Assembly (NCBI GenBank): GCA_023548195.1
Contig: JAJHZJ010000336.1
Span: forward strand, 930,001-994,000
Origin: Bettongia penicillata ogilbyi
Taxonomy: Eukaryota > Chordata > Mammalia > Diprotodontia > Potoroidae
DNA: 64,000 nucleotides
Direction: 5' to 3'
Shown: piece by piece, positions 45,311 to 57,336 of the stretch
How positions within the stretch are numbered: the stretch's first letter is position 1
How the letters are laid out: every line of letters starts with the position of its first letter
The notes under the pieces: model-generated
Seen by the model: the letters and a program-made list of their open reading frames with translations, nothing else
Told to the model about the DNA's origin: nothing
Database searches by the model: none
Made by a program: the position numbers and the translations under genes

Positions 45311-45524
45311 CCAGACAACTCAAGACTATGAGTTATAGAATGATAACTGATCTATAGAAGCAAATGGAGTTTTCTTCCCTGGAGTTTTGCTTATATCTGT
45401 GAAAGAAAACACAGATCAGGATACTCCCTCCTCCACCCCCTCCACAAAGTATTTTCATTGTGAGCAAATACAGAAGTCTGATTGTGTCCATTTTTATATT
45501 CCAATAATAAACTCAAATTACAGT

Positions 45525-45690
45525 ATCATAAGATTTTGATATGAAAGAGATCTCAAAGATCATCTAGTCCAACTTTCTCCTTTTACAGGTGAGAAAGCTG
45601 AACTACAGAGAGTTTAAGTGACCTACCCAACGTCCTGTAAACTGGTAACAGGCACGGGATTCAAATCCAGATATTTTTACTGTCTCCTTA
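45525..45690 (-). repeat. MIR/L2-like fragment
   Basis: Reverse 'ctccttttacaggtgagaaa' and 'gtttaagtgacctacccaac'. Confidence 0.6.
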
Positions 45691-45699
45691 ACTAGAAGG

Positions 45700-46610
45700 G
45701 AAACTAATCCTGTCATTTGCAAGAAGGTGAGAGGGAGACGAGAGTCCATCTCTAGTCATCCAAAAACTATTTCCCAGCTTTGTGACCCCTATGTCTTCCC
45801 TTCCCAGAAAACACGTTTCTGCAAAAGCAGAGGGAGGGAAGGAGACCGGCTGATGAGCTTTAAAATAGGATGGGTGAACAAGGGAAAGGGGAGGGAGGGA
45901 AAGAGAGAATTGAGTGTGTATGTGAATATACAAGTTAATAGGGAGATAAATGGGAGGAAGCAGCTGGCAATACTAACTGTATTCTATGACTTTACAATCC
46001 CAGGGGCTTGGTTCTCAAAATAATAGAACCGGTTGGCTCTGAGTAATGCAACCAGGGTGTAGGAGGGTGGTAGAGCAGGCAGACACCGCAGCCCTATTGT
46101 TCAGCCAGTCTCTGGCTGTAGGGAACACAGCAATCAAGCTCTTAATTTTTTATAACTGGACTGGCCTCTTTCTTTTTTGTCTGATGTTTTGTTCCCCCTT
46201 GTTAAATTGAAAAGGGTTGTTAGATCTTTACAAGCCCAGAGACAGCCTCTATGTGTGCATATTCCCAGCTCTTTTCCCTTCTTCTGTCCTTTCCCTGGCT
46301 CTGAGATTTGGTCTCCACATCATGGCAGGTGTAGTTTGGGAAGGAGAGCGGAATGGGTGAGGGGTCTTGGAGGGGATAGGAAGGAGCTTCCCAGGCCTGG
46401 AGCTAAAGATGTAATAGCTCCTGGGGGAGAAGGATCCTGCCCTACCAGCATACGGGTGAGAGAGGGATGAGAAAGGAGGGCTTGTGATGGCTGTGACATG
46501 AAGGAGGAGTGAGTGTGAGAAGCTGCCTCTTTCTAGCCATTCAGAAATCTTTGAGAATTTTCTTTTTACCTTTAAGAAACACGGTTGTGTCTGACTTCTG
46601 ATCTGTCTTT
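45700..46610. other. Intronic DNA, nothing assigned
   Basis: Purine-rich patches near 45880-45910 precede the large GA tract. No exon seen. Confidence 0.3.
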
Positions 46611-46616
46611 GTTGCC

Positions 46617-47337
46617 CAGGGAAGAAAGAGAGAGAGGGAGGGAGGGAGAGACAGAGAGAGAGGGAGAGGGAGGGAGAGAGGGAAAGGGAGGGAGAGAAAG
46701 AGAGGGAGAGAGGGAGAGAGAGACAGAGAGAGAGGGAGAGGGAGGGAGAGAGGGAGAGGGAGGGAGAGAAAGAGAGGGAGGGAGGGAGAGAGAGACAGAG
46801 AGAGAGGGAGAGGGAGAGAGAGAGGGAGGGAGAGAGAGAGAGACAGAGGGAGAGAGAGACAGAGAGAGACAGAGAGAGAGACAGAGACAGAGAGAGGGAG
46901 AGAGGGAGAGGGAGGGAGAGAAGGAGAGGGAGGGAGAGAGAGAGACAGAGAGAGAGACAGAGAGAGGGAGAGAAGGAGAGGGAGGGAGAGAAAGGGAGGG
47001 AGGGGGAGAGAGAGAGAGAGGGAGAGAGAGACAGAGAGAGAGAGAGAGACAGAGAGAGAGGGAGAGGGAGGGAGAGAGAGAGAGGGAGGGAGGGAGAGAC
47101 AGAGACAGAGAGAGAGACAGAGAGAGAGACAGAGGGAGAGGGAGGGAGAGAGAGGGAGGGAGGGAGAGAGAGACAGAGAGAGAGACAGAGACAGAGAGAG
47201 GGAGAGAGGGAGAGGGAGGGAGAGGAGGGAGGGAGGGAGAGAGAGACAGAGAGAGAGGGAGAAAGAGGGAGAGAGGGAGGGAGGGAGAGAGAGACAGAGA
47301 GACAGAGAGAGAGAGACAGAGAGAGAGAGAGAGATCT
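46617..47337. repeat. GA-rich purine tract of about 720 bp
   Basis: Almost wholly A and G on the plus strand. The only pyrimidines within it are the C of scattered GACAGA units, with GAGA and GGGAGG units between. It has a loose higher-order pattern in which GAGAGGGAGAGGGAGGGAG and GAGAGACAGAG blocks alternate. The 254-codon open frame across it (Arg/Glu/Gly/Gln-rich) follows from the repeat and is not a gene. Such tracts can form triplex or slipped structures and are usually length-polymorphic. Confidence 0.95.
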
Positions 47338-47845
47338 CTGAAGGACTGAGTTCAGGCCAGACTATTCTCTATTTCTTGTCTGGATGGGGTGGGATAAGAA
47401 AAGGGGGCTGCTTTGGTGTTTCAGCCACCCTGAGCCTCCTGAACAGAGGTGGCAAACCAAATTGTCTGAGTGCCCCACTTTGGCTGTGTCTTCCAGCCTA
47501 AACCCAGACTGACCAAGCTCTAGAAAGAGAAACTGTCAGCTGGTACAGGAACATAGATATAGATAGGTAAGCTGGTTACTTGGAGTGAGTCAGCTCATAA
47601 CAACCTAAGAGATATGAGTGAATAGGCAGAAGAAAACTATAAGAGAAACAAATACAGATGAGTCTCATAATATGGAAAAATACTGCGCCATGTACTTTCC
47701 CAAAGCACTTTTGCTATAAAATAGAGGAGCCTTTGTTTTATTATAACATTTGTCCCTCTGTTACTGTGTGCGGAAACCTCACCCCACCTTTCCACCAAAA
47801 TTTAAATTAGAATTCTGTGGCATGGTGAGTCAAAAGCACAGAAGA
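47338..47845. other. Intronic DNA, nothing assigned
   Basis: No exon or named repeat seen. Confidence 0.3.
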
Positions 47846-47848
47846 TTA

Positions 47849-48120
47849 AGAGGCATGTTGGTATAGTGAATTGTATCTTTGTTTAAATCCTGCCTTAATC
47901 AATTGATAGTTGTATGACCCTAGGCAAGTCACTTAACCTCTCTGTGTCTTGGTTTCCTCATCTGTAAAAAGAGAGCATGGGACTCAGTGGCCTTTAAGGT
48001 CCCTTTTCCCTTCTAAGTCTATGATCCTTGATCTGTGTCTAAATTGCTGTATGACTTTAGGTAAATCTCTTTCCTTCACTGGGCTTATTTTCTCCATCTG
48101 TAAAATTTAGGGTTGAACTA
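47849..48120 (+). repeat. MIR-like SINE and second fragment
   Basis: Forward 'gtatgaccctaggcaagtca', 'ggtttcctcatctgtaaaaa', then a second core 'ttttctccatctgtaaaatt'. Confidence 0.7.
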
Positions 48121-48439
48121 AATACAAAGGTAACAAACTTGCTGCTTATTACAGGCAAGGGACCCACAAAACTCCTGAGTAAATGTAATTAGGAAATGTT
48201 TAACAAAATAAATAAAAAATTAGCATATAATATCAATAATGTTAGTTTGTGATTTTCCAAGTCAATATGCAACCTCTTTCTATTTGATTTAACACCACTG
48301 AACTAGAAGGTCTTAAAGGCCCTGTCCAGCTCTGACATTTAAGAAGGAAATATGGTAGACTACTAAGAACATTCCAAATACAGGGCAAAGTAGGAGCAGA
48401 GGCAGGGAGGTGGAAACATAGGATGTATTCAAGGGACAA

Positions 48440-48640
48440 GAAGTAGATGAGCTTGACGCAATCATAGTTTATAGTGGAGGTAGTAGTGGAGGAAAGACTA
48501 GCTTACGGAGGGCCTTGGAGAACAGGCTGAGGAGGTTGGCTATCATTCAGTACATAATGGGGAGATATGGAAGAGATTTGACCAGAAGAGTGGCATGCTC
48601 ACCAGCTATCTCTCTAACAGAAGAATGATCCAGGAGAGTG
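48440..48640 (+). repeat. Ancient dispersed repeat, family not named
   Basis: 'gagggccttggagaacaggc', 'taatggggagatatggaaga', 'gaccagaagagtggcatgct'. Same family as 3481-4130. Confidence 0.5.
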
Positions 48641-48949
48641 GAAATTTTGTATGTTCTGGTGTTGAGATATTGGCTATTTGGAATCAGGCAACAGGGAAGG
48701 AAAGACTCTTTGTTCCCAGGAAGATTGATGGCACACATTTCCCTTTCTAACCTTCTGCCTAAGGGAAGGAGTGCAGTTGGAGGGCAGGAAGGATGTCTGC
48801 CTTTCCACCCAAGCACCCACCGTCCCTTCCTGTGCCTTGCCTCCGAACATTCTCCGCCAAGTAACTGTCACTACGGGGTGGGGCTAGAGGCCAGTACTGA
48901 AGCAGGCTCATAACTGTACAGTATTCAGTGATCTTCAGAGAAACTTTCT

Positions 48950-49290
48950 TCCTTCATCCAACAGGTGTCCACTTATCCCTTACTTTGAAGCAAGCACTAA
49001 ATTAGGCACTGTGAAAGGACAGGAAGAAAGGTCCTGCCCTCAAGGAGCCGTTGAGGAAGCCAGACTGCTGGAATAGTTAAGTATCAATATGAATTGACAT
49101 GTAATTGTGCCTAAATCCTGTAGAGTCCATGAGTGCCATAGGATTTCAGAAAAGGGAGATATCAGAGTAGGCTGACCTGTCCAGAAACTCTTCATAAAAG
49201 TACAAGTTGAGCTGGGCCTTGAAAGTAGGATGATGTTAGAAGGGTAAGACAGTGAGGAAACAGCATGAACAAAATTAGGGAAGCAAGAAA
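48950..49290 (+). repeat. Ancient dispersed repeat, family not named
   Basis: 'ggtcctgccctcaaggagcc', 'gttgagctgggccttgaaag', 'gaaacagcatgaacaaaatt'. Same family and strand as pieces at 32230 and 48440. Confidence 0.5.
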
Positions 49291-50480
49291 AGGCACCGGG
49301 TGTGACTTTATGGAATATTGTCCCATCTCTGGCTAGACTGGAGGCTCCTAACAGGACAGAGTTCAGGAGAGAGGTCAGAGCTGAGAATTATTTGCAGGAG
49401 GCTGATAGGTAAGACAGTAACTGATGTTCCTCAAGGGAGAGAGGAAAGGATAGAGATCCAACCCGGGAGGATTTGCCTATGCTTGGGGATAGGTGAAGAG
49501 GAGGGTTGTATCAGTGAAAGAGAGGATGAGTGATCAAAAGAACTAAGTGCCACAAAGACGTTGAGAATTATGAGAAATAAGAGAAAGTCATTGGATTTGA
49601 TGATTAGGAGGTTAGTGGGAACCTTAGAAGCATTTCTGTACAGTGGTAGGGATGGAATCCAGTTTACAGGAGATTAATGAGGAACTGGGAAGTAAGGAAG
49701 TAAAGGCAGGAGGCCTAATCTGATATTAGTGAAAATGGGAGGGAGCCAGGAGGAGCAGGTAAGTCAAATGAAGGTTTTTAATTTTTTTTCTCCATGGAAG
49801 ATGTTGGGGAGAAGGGGCAGTGTGTGTGAGGGAACCCAAGCCTGTTTGAAAACTAAGAGGGAAGGAGGTAGTGGAAAAACAGAGTGTAAGAATTCATCCA
49901 TTACCTACCTTTTCATTCAATATGTGAATTTCCTTTGCCAGTGTCATGTCATATGCCAATGGCTTCCCTTTCTCTGTTCTACCATGGCTGTCCGTAGCTC
50001 ATAAGTACATGCTCTGTAGCACAATATAAGGAGGCCCTCGGACCAAAGAGATTCCTGACATCGGCCTGCTTTCAGTGACCCTGCCCAGGTGTCCAGACCT
50101 GCCTTAAAGAGACTCCTCTTGTTACCTCTACAGAAAAACCCATGTCTATGCAACTCAGAAGCGTTTTCTCATCATCATTATGACTCTGCATCTCTCTCTC
50201 TCCTCCCAGAAAAGGAAGAATCAGAGGGAAAGAAGGGGGCCCAGGAGCTTCAGGTCTGAAGGGTCTGGCAATTTTGGTAGCCATTCTTTAGACTAGGTAT
50301 TTTAGGAAGCTCAGTATTCCCTGACTCCCGCTAATCAGACCAGTGAGTCTGAGCCAGCTGTCTTCTAAATGGCTCTGTTCCATCCCTGAGTTCTTGGATC
50401 ACCTTCACAAAGTTTGTGACTCCTGTAATCCTCGAAAACTAATTCCTGACACTTACCTCTATCACATGGGATTGATTAAC
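49291..50480. other. Intronic DNA, nothing assigned
   Basis: May continue the dispersed repeat to about 49800. No exon seen. Confidence 0.3.
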
Positions 50481-50744
50481 CAATAAGAATTTATTGATCA
50501 CCTGCCATGAGCCCAGCCTTGTGAGGATGATAGGAAAAGACAATGTCCCTGCCCTCTTCCCCATAAAAAAACCCCCTGAATTATAACCTTAGAAACCAAG
50601 AATAACATAAATAAAATAATAAAAAATCAGAAAAGAGAGCTCACTATAGGCTAGAGTAGTATGTTTAGAATCTTAGAAGACAGGAGCTTTCTAATAATAT
50701 TGTAACCAAGGTACATACTTACAGTCGTTCATTTTGTCTCTCAG

Positions 50745-50850
50745 GACAAAATGTCATCTCCTCAAGAACAGGCATTGTTTCATTTTTCTGTATCTGTGCT
50801 GAGCATGTAATAGGCACTTAATAAATACATGTTGCTTGGTTGATTGCAGT
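50745..50850 (+). repeat. L2 3'-end fragment
   Basis: 'taggcacttaataaatacat' and 'gttgcttggttgattg'. Confidence 0.6.
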
Positions 50851-51029
50851 GGAATTGTCATGAGACAGGGAAGAAGCCAGAGGAGAGGATTGTGAGAACA
50901 GGAAGAGTTGAGATAGGAGACCTAAGGTAGGAACAGCTTATCTAGAACCTGAATGTTAATGCCTTTCATCTCTTGAGTATTTCCAATTTATCCTATCTGT
51001 ACCTTGTTTGTACATGGTCATTTGCACAC

Positions 51030-51125
51030 TCCCTCTTCTATTAAGGCAGTGAGCTCCTCTAGAGCAGGGACTGATTTTTGCTTTTCTTTGTATCCCTAGC
51101 ACTTAGCTAATGCTTGTCAACCCAA
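51030..51125 (+). repeat. L2 3'-end fragment
   Basis: 'gcagtgagctcctctagagc', 'agggactgatttttgctttt', 'tatccctagcacttagctaa'. Confidence 0.6.
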
Positions 51126-51444
51126 CTAACCGACCTTGAATGCCAAGCAAAGAAACTGGGAGATGATAATTTGTGGGGAACAGAAATCTTAGACCAAGTC
51201 TTAGGATCACATGGGTTTTGTTTGTTTGTTTCATTAAAATGCTTCTTTTTCATAACCTGATTTCTTTTGGGTTCATGTTCTCTCTGAGAATATCTTAGGG
51301 AAACAATGGTCAGTTCTAAAAGCATTGGTGGATGGTGGTTCATGGAGTGTCACCTCTGAGTTCAAGGTATCCAGATGGAGAGCTAGTGAGGATAAACTAG
51401 GGCCACAGGTGAAGTTTCTATCTGCATCTCTCCTTCCCTAGTCA

Positions 51445-51595
51445 CCCTCTCTGCATCTGTCTATGTATTTGATTTGGGGCAAGCCATTTCCTTTCTGTGA
51501 GATTCAGCCTCCTCTCTGCAAATGAAGGGATAACATAAACTAAATGGACTCCAAAGTTCCTCTCTTCTCAAGATCCTATGATCCTCCACAGTTGA
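51445..51595 (+). repeat. MIR-like fragment
   Basis: Forward 'ttggggcaagccatttcctt' and 'aaatggactccaaagttcct'. Confidence 0.5.
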
Positions 51596-51779
51596 GTTAC
51601 CTGTCAAACCTCTATAGGAATGAACCACATGATTCCAAGCTAGCTAGTGCCCTTCTCTGGACCTTGGCTTGGTTTTGTTTTGTCTGAAAAATGAAGGAGT
51701 GTGAAGTAAATGAGCTTTCAGTTGCTTTCCGTGCTATGATATTTCTGTAACTCTTGTTTTCTTTCCATGTGTATATGTC

Positions 51780-51865
51780 TTGTCTCCTCCACCAGACTGG
51801 GAGCTCTTCAAGGGTAGGAACTGTGTCGCTCTTATCTCCCCTGGGCAATGCTCATTGCACATTTG
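51780..51865 (+). repeat. L2 3'-end fragment
   Basis: 'agactgggagctcttcaagg' then 'gtaggaactgtgtcgctctt'. Confidence 0.5.
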
Positions 51866-52019
51866 CTGCTTTTTCTTTTTATCAGTTGTGTCTAGTTGGC
51901 TTCCCTCTTAGGTGAGGTTTTGGTCTCCATTTTTAGAAAGGGGAGAGAAAAATCTCCTTTCGGTTTATAGGTAGTCTAACTCATTGGTCATTGAATAAGG
52001 TTTGCATGATGATAATTAT

Positions 52020-52324
52020 AGCCGTAATAGTAACTGATATTTACATGGTGCTTACTGTGTGCCAGGTACTGTATTAAGTGTTAAGAATTGAGCTGTTTCA
52101 ATAGTGTCTGACCTCCAGGACCCTATTTGGGGTTTCTTGACAAAGATAATGGAGTGGTTTGCCTTCTTCTTCTCTAGTTCATTTTATATTTGAGGAAACT
52201 GAGGCAAACAGAGTTAAGAGACTTGCCTAGGATCATACAGCTAGTGAGTGCTGAAGCCAGATTTGAACTCAGGTCTATCCTGACTCCAGGCCCAGCGCTC
52301 TATCTGCTATGCCATCTAGCTGCT
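52020..52324 (-). repeat. MIR tail joined to a long-tailed SINE
   Basis: Left part (52020-52085) is a reverse MIR end ('gtgtgccaggtactgtatta'). Right part is a reverse long-tailed SINE: 'ttggggtttcttgacaaaga', 'tgaggaaactgaggcaaaca', head 'ctatgccatctagctgc'. Confidence 0.85.
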
Positions 52325-52754
52325 AACTATTACCAACAATTGAACTAAATGTTTGTAGATATTCTGAGAACTATGTCATCTCAAATGGGTGTGAATTGTA
52401 TCATCAGGGCTATCACATCTCAAGTTCTATTAAAAGTTACTTTTACATAAGATGTTAAAGTTTGTACTTTACATGTAACCTCAAGATACCATACATGGTG
52501 GAAGAATGTCTTGTGGGCATCTGACGGATCCTCTGTAGAGGACCGGAGAAGAACATGGACAGGTTGCTCTGGAGGAAGTGAGTAGAAATTATAATCTCAC
52601 TGGTAGATTCCCTGCATTGAGGAAATCATGGATCTATGCCTTCTGGGCTAAGGCTGCTCTCCTAATTATATAATTAATCATTCTGATAGATAGGTTTTCT
52701 GCCCAGGACCAGGGCTCTCATCCAGATCTTTTTTCAGGGATGCCCTCCCACAAA

Positions 52755-53225
52755 ATCATATTTTGGTGTTTTTTAGTTGGGAGAGACTGTAGCAGCCGTC
52801 AAATTCAATCCAGATGCCCTCTCTACCCCCTTACCCCCCACCATGCAAAAAAGAATATCTACTCTTACATTCCTGAGAAGTGATCATGCAGCTTCTGCTT
52901 GAAGATCTCCAGTAGTGGGAAAAATCCACTTCCCAAGGCAGCCCATTCAATATCTCTAATTTTTTAGGAGCTTTCTCCTGACATGAAACCTTAATCTCCC
53001 CCTTTGTGGTTTCTAGCCTGTTGTTCCTGGTTCCGCCAGACAAATATTCCATGTTACAGCCCTCGTCAGTATTAGAGGATCGCTGTTATGTTCCCCCACT
53101 CCCTTCTCTCTACTCTTTTCTTCTGGCTGAGCATCTCTGTTTTCTTCAACTCATTTTCATACGGCAATGGAATCAATGTTTCTTAGTATTCTAGTTGCTC
53201 TCCTCTGGATTCTGTCTCCCTAGAG
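52755..53225 (-). repeat. CR1/L3 LINE fragment
   Basis: Reverse-strand order: 'cttctgcttgaagatctcca', 'aaggcagcccattcaat', 'ctagcctgttgttcctgg', 'gttgctctcctctggattct'. Confidence 0.7.
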
Positions 53226-53396
53226 ACGGTCAGAACTTATAACAGGAAGATTTATGTCACTCCCTCCCTTGCTCTCCATGTACCTTTAAGCCTTGGTCTT
53301 GACTTGAATTAATACCAGAAGTACAGGCTCAGTTGTTCCAGAAGGAAGGTATACAACCTAGTGACTGTGACTGTTTGGGTCAACTAACTCATAGGC

Positions 53397-53600
53397 AACA
53401 TGATACAGTGGAAAGAGTATTGGCTTTGAAGGACCTGGGTTTTAATCCTACCTCTAACACTGACTACTTGTGTAATGTTGGGCAAGTCATGTAACCTCTG
53501 TGAGTCTCAGTTTCTTCATCTGTAAAATGGGGGAGTTAGACTGGATGGACTTTGAAGTTCCTTCCATCACTAAATTTTTGACCCTGTAGGTCTATGAATT
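53397..53600 (+). repeat. MIR-like SINE
   Basis: Forward 'acatgatacagtggaaagag', 'ttgggcaagtcatgtaacct', 'tcagtttcttcatctgtaaa' and tail 'ttccttccatcactaaattt'. Confidence 0.8.
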
Positions 53601-53929
53601 ATGGGATGGAAAGGAAGAGGATGATCTTGACCCATTCTTCCTTATTTAATATTTAAATACTTTATGTTATCAACCAAATATGAGGAACCTGCCAGGGAGA
53701 GAATGGAGTGAGAGAGAACTGCTAGTATCTGGACGTAGGAGTCCACCTAGATGGCCAACAGGTTGAGAGAGAGCAGTGACAGACTAGGTTAGATTACCAG
53801 TTGAGATTGGTGTTTAGGATGTACCAGAAAGGCAGGGGTGAACGCACGAAGCAATGCTGTGTGTAGAAATGTTCAGCCTCTCTCCAATATCGTAGGCATA
53901 ATGAAATTTAGCAGTGGAAAGCAGGAGCT

Positions 53930-54122
53930 CACCATAGTAAGACAACTAGATTTGAAGTCAAGGGACCCAAGTTCAAATCCAGACTTTGCTGTATATTATT
54001 CATATGACCATGACCAAGTTACTTAACCTGTCTAGGACTCAGTCTTCCCCATCTATAAAAGTGAGAGGGCTGGCCTAGATGATCTTCTGGAGATCTTTTC
54101 CATATCTAAATTCTATAAGCCT
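53930..54122 (+). repeat. MIR-like SINE
   Basis: Forward 'aagttcaaatccagactttg', 'tgaccaagttacttaacctg', tail 'tctggagatcttttccatat'. Confidence 0.75.
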
Positions 54123-55005
54123 TCTAAGTGAGGCTATGACCTTCCAGAGAGCAGGGTGGGGAGGAGAGGGAGAGAGAGGAGTTTAGCAGTATTTCCTGCC
54201 TGTTTCCTGGCAGCCTGATAAAAACGCTACCCCTCAAGGTGACCCTGATTTATTTTTGAATCTGGTTGCCACAAATCAGATCCCTCAGTCTGTGTGCTGC
54301 TGACTAACTTGAGCTGAGATTAACTTGATTTCAGGGTTGACATGCCAAAGATGTGGGTTCACAGGGGTAAATAGTTGATTTTTTTTTTTTAAGTATTTCT
54401 TTCTCTAAAAAAATAAGTCAGGAAAATTATGTCTTTTGGCAAGTGTCTCATCCATTTGTTCAGAAGGAGTTGTCCCCATGGGATTTCATAATCAGTAGAC
54501 ACTGCTGTCCTACGTGGTGTGTGCACGTGCACACACATGCACACATACACACACACATACAATCTTGATTCCCAATGGTAGTTTTCTGGAAGTTCAAATC
54601 CTATTTATTTAGTTTGTGGCTAGATTAAGAGTGAGGAGGTAGCAGAAATTCCAAAGTCCAGTCCCTTGGGGAAGATGTGGTAGCCACTAAGGCCCCAATC
54701 CCTGCTTTAGACCAGTTCCTCAGCCTCATCACTGTTGTAGTGTTGGAAACAAAGAGGGGCTCATAAAATTTAATGAGGAAGGAATAATAGCTCTGTTCTC
54801 AGATGGGAATCCTGGCCCAGTATGCTAGAGACCTGTTAATTTCATGAAGGTGATGACTCAGGAACCTGCTGGCCCAATGCCTCTTTTCCCCATGGGAACC
54901 AATGGCCTGTCCATCCTACTTGTCTGCCTTCCTCCCTTTGTTTGGGTTTAGAGTAGGCAGTGTTCCACTCAGAGGGACCCAGATCACCATGTACGTCATA
55001 GCAAC
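54123..55005. other. Intronic DNA with CA/TG repeat
   Basis: A GTGTGTGCACGTGCACACACA palindromic TG/CA stretch lies at about 54517-54561. No exon seen. Confidence 0.4.
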
Positions 55006-55009
55006 AACT

Positions 55010-55185
55010 CACAGCAACATCGTGCTTTAAGGTCAGCCACATGATATTCCCACAACTCCTCTGTGAGGTAGATGATATCAGCAGTATTAGGCTCATCTTA
55101 GTGGGGAATTGAAGCATCAGAGAGATTTAAGGAAATTATCAAAGGTTACAAGGGGACCAGGATTTGACCCAGGTCTCCTGCAGGA
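55010..55185 (-). repeat. MIR-like fragment
   Basis: Reverse 'cccacaactcctctgtgagg' and 'aggatttgacccaggtctcc'. Confidence 0.6.
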
Positions 55186-55921
55186 CTTCAAGCAAGCTTT
55201 ATCCCCTTCAGAACCATTTCTCCTACAATTCTATCATTTGGTCCTCCCAATATCCCTGTGAGGTCAAAAGGATGGGGATTATGAGTCTCATTTATATATA
55301 TATTTTATTGGTCCTTTTTGATTTAAACAGTCATATAAATTTCCACACACATACCTCTAGATTGAAGCCTTCCTTGATACAACAACAAAAAAAAAGGGCA
55401 TTTAAGCTCAAACATCCAATGCGGTGATCATATCTGATAATGTAAATGGTGATCTGTCCTAATAATCCATTGCTTCTCCATCAGCACTGGTGATATTAGC
55501 CTAATTTAACAAATGAGGAAACTGAGGTTCAGAGGAGGGGAGGCCCATACACTGTTTTTCCTCTTTAGGTCTCTGGTTGTTGACTTTTCTGAGTGTACAG
55601 GGAGCCACTACAACTCTTTTCCAGTGATAGGCAAAAAGAATATATTGAAAGTCAATTATATTAGATGAAAGGAATATTTTCTCATCATGAGGATTATTAT
55701 TTATAAGAATGGAGATGCTTTCCCTCCAAATGATAAGGGGATCACCATTTGTTCTATGTAGATTCCCTATGAAAGGTAGTGTCCTAATTAGATGTAAGGG
55801 ATGACCTGGATTTCATATATACTCATTAAAAGGGTGCAATTAGTATCATTGGGACAACAAAAGCCTCATGCCTCCCAAAAATCTACCCCTGATTCCCACA
55901 AGCTACTACCTAGAACAATAA

Positions 55922-56165
55922 TTATAATAAATGATCATAGCATTTATATAGCATTGTAAGGTTTGAAAAGTGTTTTACAAACATTATTTTTTATCTTCAT
56001 AGCAACCCTGGGAGGTGGGAGCAATTATCATCCCCATTTTACAGATGAGGAAACTGAGGCAGTCAGAAGTTTAGTGACTTGCCTAGAATCACACAGGTAG
56101 AAAATGTTTGAGGTAGGATGGGAACTCAGGTCTTCCTTACTCCAAGTCTAGCACTCTCCTTTAGC
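55922..56165 (-). repeat. MIR-like SINE
   Basis: Full reverse copy: 'catagcaaccctgggaggtg', 'ttacagatgaggaaactgag', 'gggaactcaggtcttcctta'. Confidence 0.85.
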
Positions 56166-57285
56166 TAAACAAACAAATCTTTGATCCTTAAGTAAATGCC
56201 TGTCCTCCTGGGAGAGATTTGAATTCCCTTACTAGGTCATTTTAATTTATCATCAGCCATTTATACCAACAGTGGTCAAAAAAAAGCCTGAAAGCAGGCT
56301 TTGAAAAAGGGGAGACCAAGAAAGTGCTGTTGGCCTAAGAGAGAGCATCAAGAAGAAGCGATAGGTTAAAGAACAGAGAGATTTCATAGGGCCAAACACA
56401 GACTTGGCTGGTTTCACACCTTCTGCCAGCCTTGACTCCAGTAATTCTTTCCACTGTGGTTTCTCTGATGGAAAGAGCAGAGCATATGCTTGGCTTCTTT
56501 CCCTTGGAACAATACTCCACACCCACTCCCTCCAGGTCCTCTACCTTCTCACCCTTTTTCCAGGTGTTCTCCTGAATGGGGCCCTGGAGAATTCATCATG
56601 GAAGGTTGCTCTTTTCCTGCCCTGCCTGCAGAGGCCTAGCAATTCTTTATTCTTATTCCCCCTCTCACTCCTCCAATTGGCACTCTGCTGAATCATACTT
56701 GAGGGGAAGCTGGCCTGACTGAGACTGGTTTTTTTGGCCAGTTATGGGTAAGAAGACACCTTCTAGAGATGGTCACGAAGGAAGAAAACCTTTCCCACCT
56801 CTCCCATCAGTATCACAGAGAATGATTTGTCTGAAGACCAGGAACCTCCCTGAGTTGTGAATTGGGGACACATCAAAGAGGAAATATGGAAATGAGACCA
56901 AAAAACCTCTCCTAGCAAGTTCCATCATGCACCAGAGGGAGGGGTGGGAGGGGACTGTTTGTTATCCTTGTCTTATAAAGAATGGCCTCAGCTGATTTCA
57001 GCTTGGGTGTCACTCGAGGAGCTTAGCCAGCTAAACAATTGGGGAAGGGCTATGGAACCCCAAAGACAAACATGAACAACTTCAAAATTATCATAGGCTG
57101 ACCCTACCTGTGCTGTCTTGCCTGGGAGGTGGTGGGCAAATAGCCAAGATTGTACTGAGGGAAGGTAGGAGGAGGCCAGGAAAAGGACAGTCCTTTAGCA
57201 AGGAGTTTACAGAGAAAAGAAAATAAGTTTGCAGTAGAAAAGATCAGGGACAATCCAATAATTTGGGCAGAAGTTGATTGGAGAT
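56166..57285. other. 3' end of intron 1, nothing assigned
   Basis: No named repeat. Regulatory sequence is possible but not shown. Confidence 0.3.
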
Positions 57286-57323
57286 TCATCTTTTTTTCTC
57301 CTCATCTCTTTCTCTCCTATTAG

Positions 57324-57336
57324 GGAAGTTTTCAGT
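57324..57336 (+). other. ITPRIP: 5' UTR part of ITPRIP exon 2
   Basis: Thirteen bases between the acceptor TAG (57321-57323, after a long pyrimidine tract) and the start codon. There is no competing ATG in this segment. Confidence 0.8.

Larger units (their letters stand above)
33970..57323 (+). other. ITPRIP: ITPRIP intron 1
   Basis: About 23.4 kb from GTAAGT at 33970 to a polypyrimidine tract (57288-57320) and TAG at 57321-57323. It is filled with SINEs, CR1/L2/L1 remnants, a DNA transposon fossil and a large GA tract. No other exon was recognised, though alternative noncoding exons cannot be excluded. Confidence 0.75.

Noticed and set aside
46585..47349. A 254-codon open frame of Arg/Glu/Gly/Gln repeats
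   Set aside because: It is produced by the GA tract, which lacks stops in several frames. No conserved domain or codon pattern.
57274..57336. Upstream in-frame extension of ITPRIP
   Set aside because: It begins at a TTG, runs through the polypyrimidine tract and acceptor, and so is intron.
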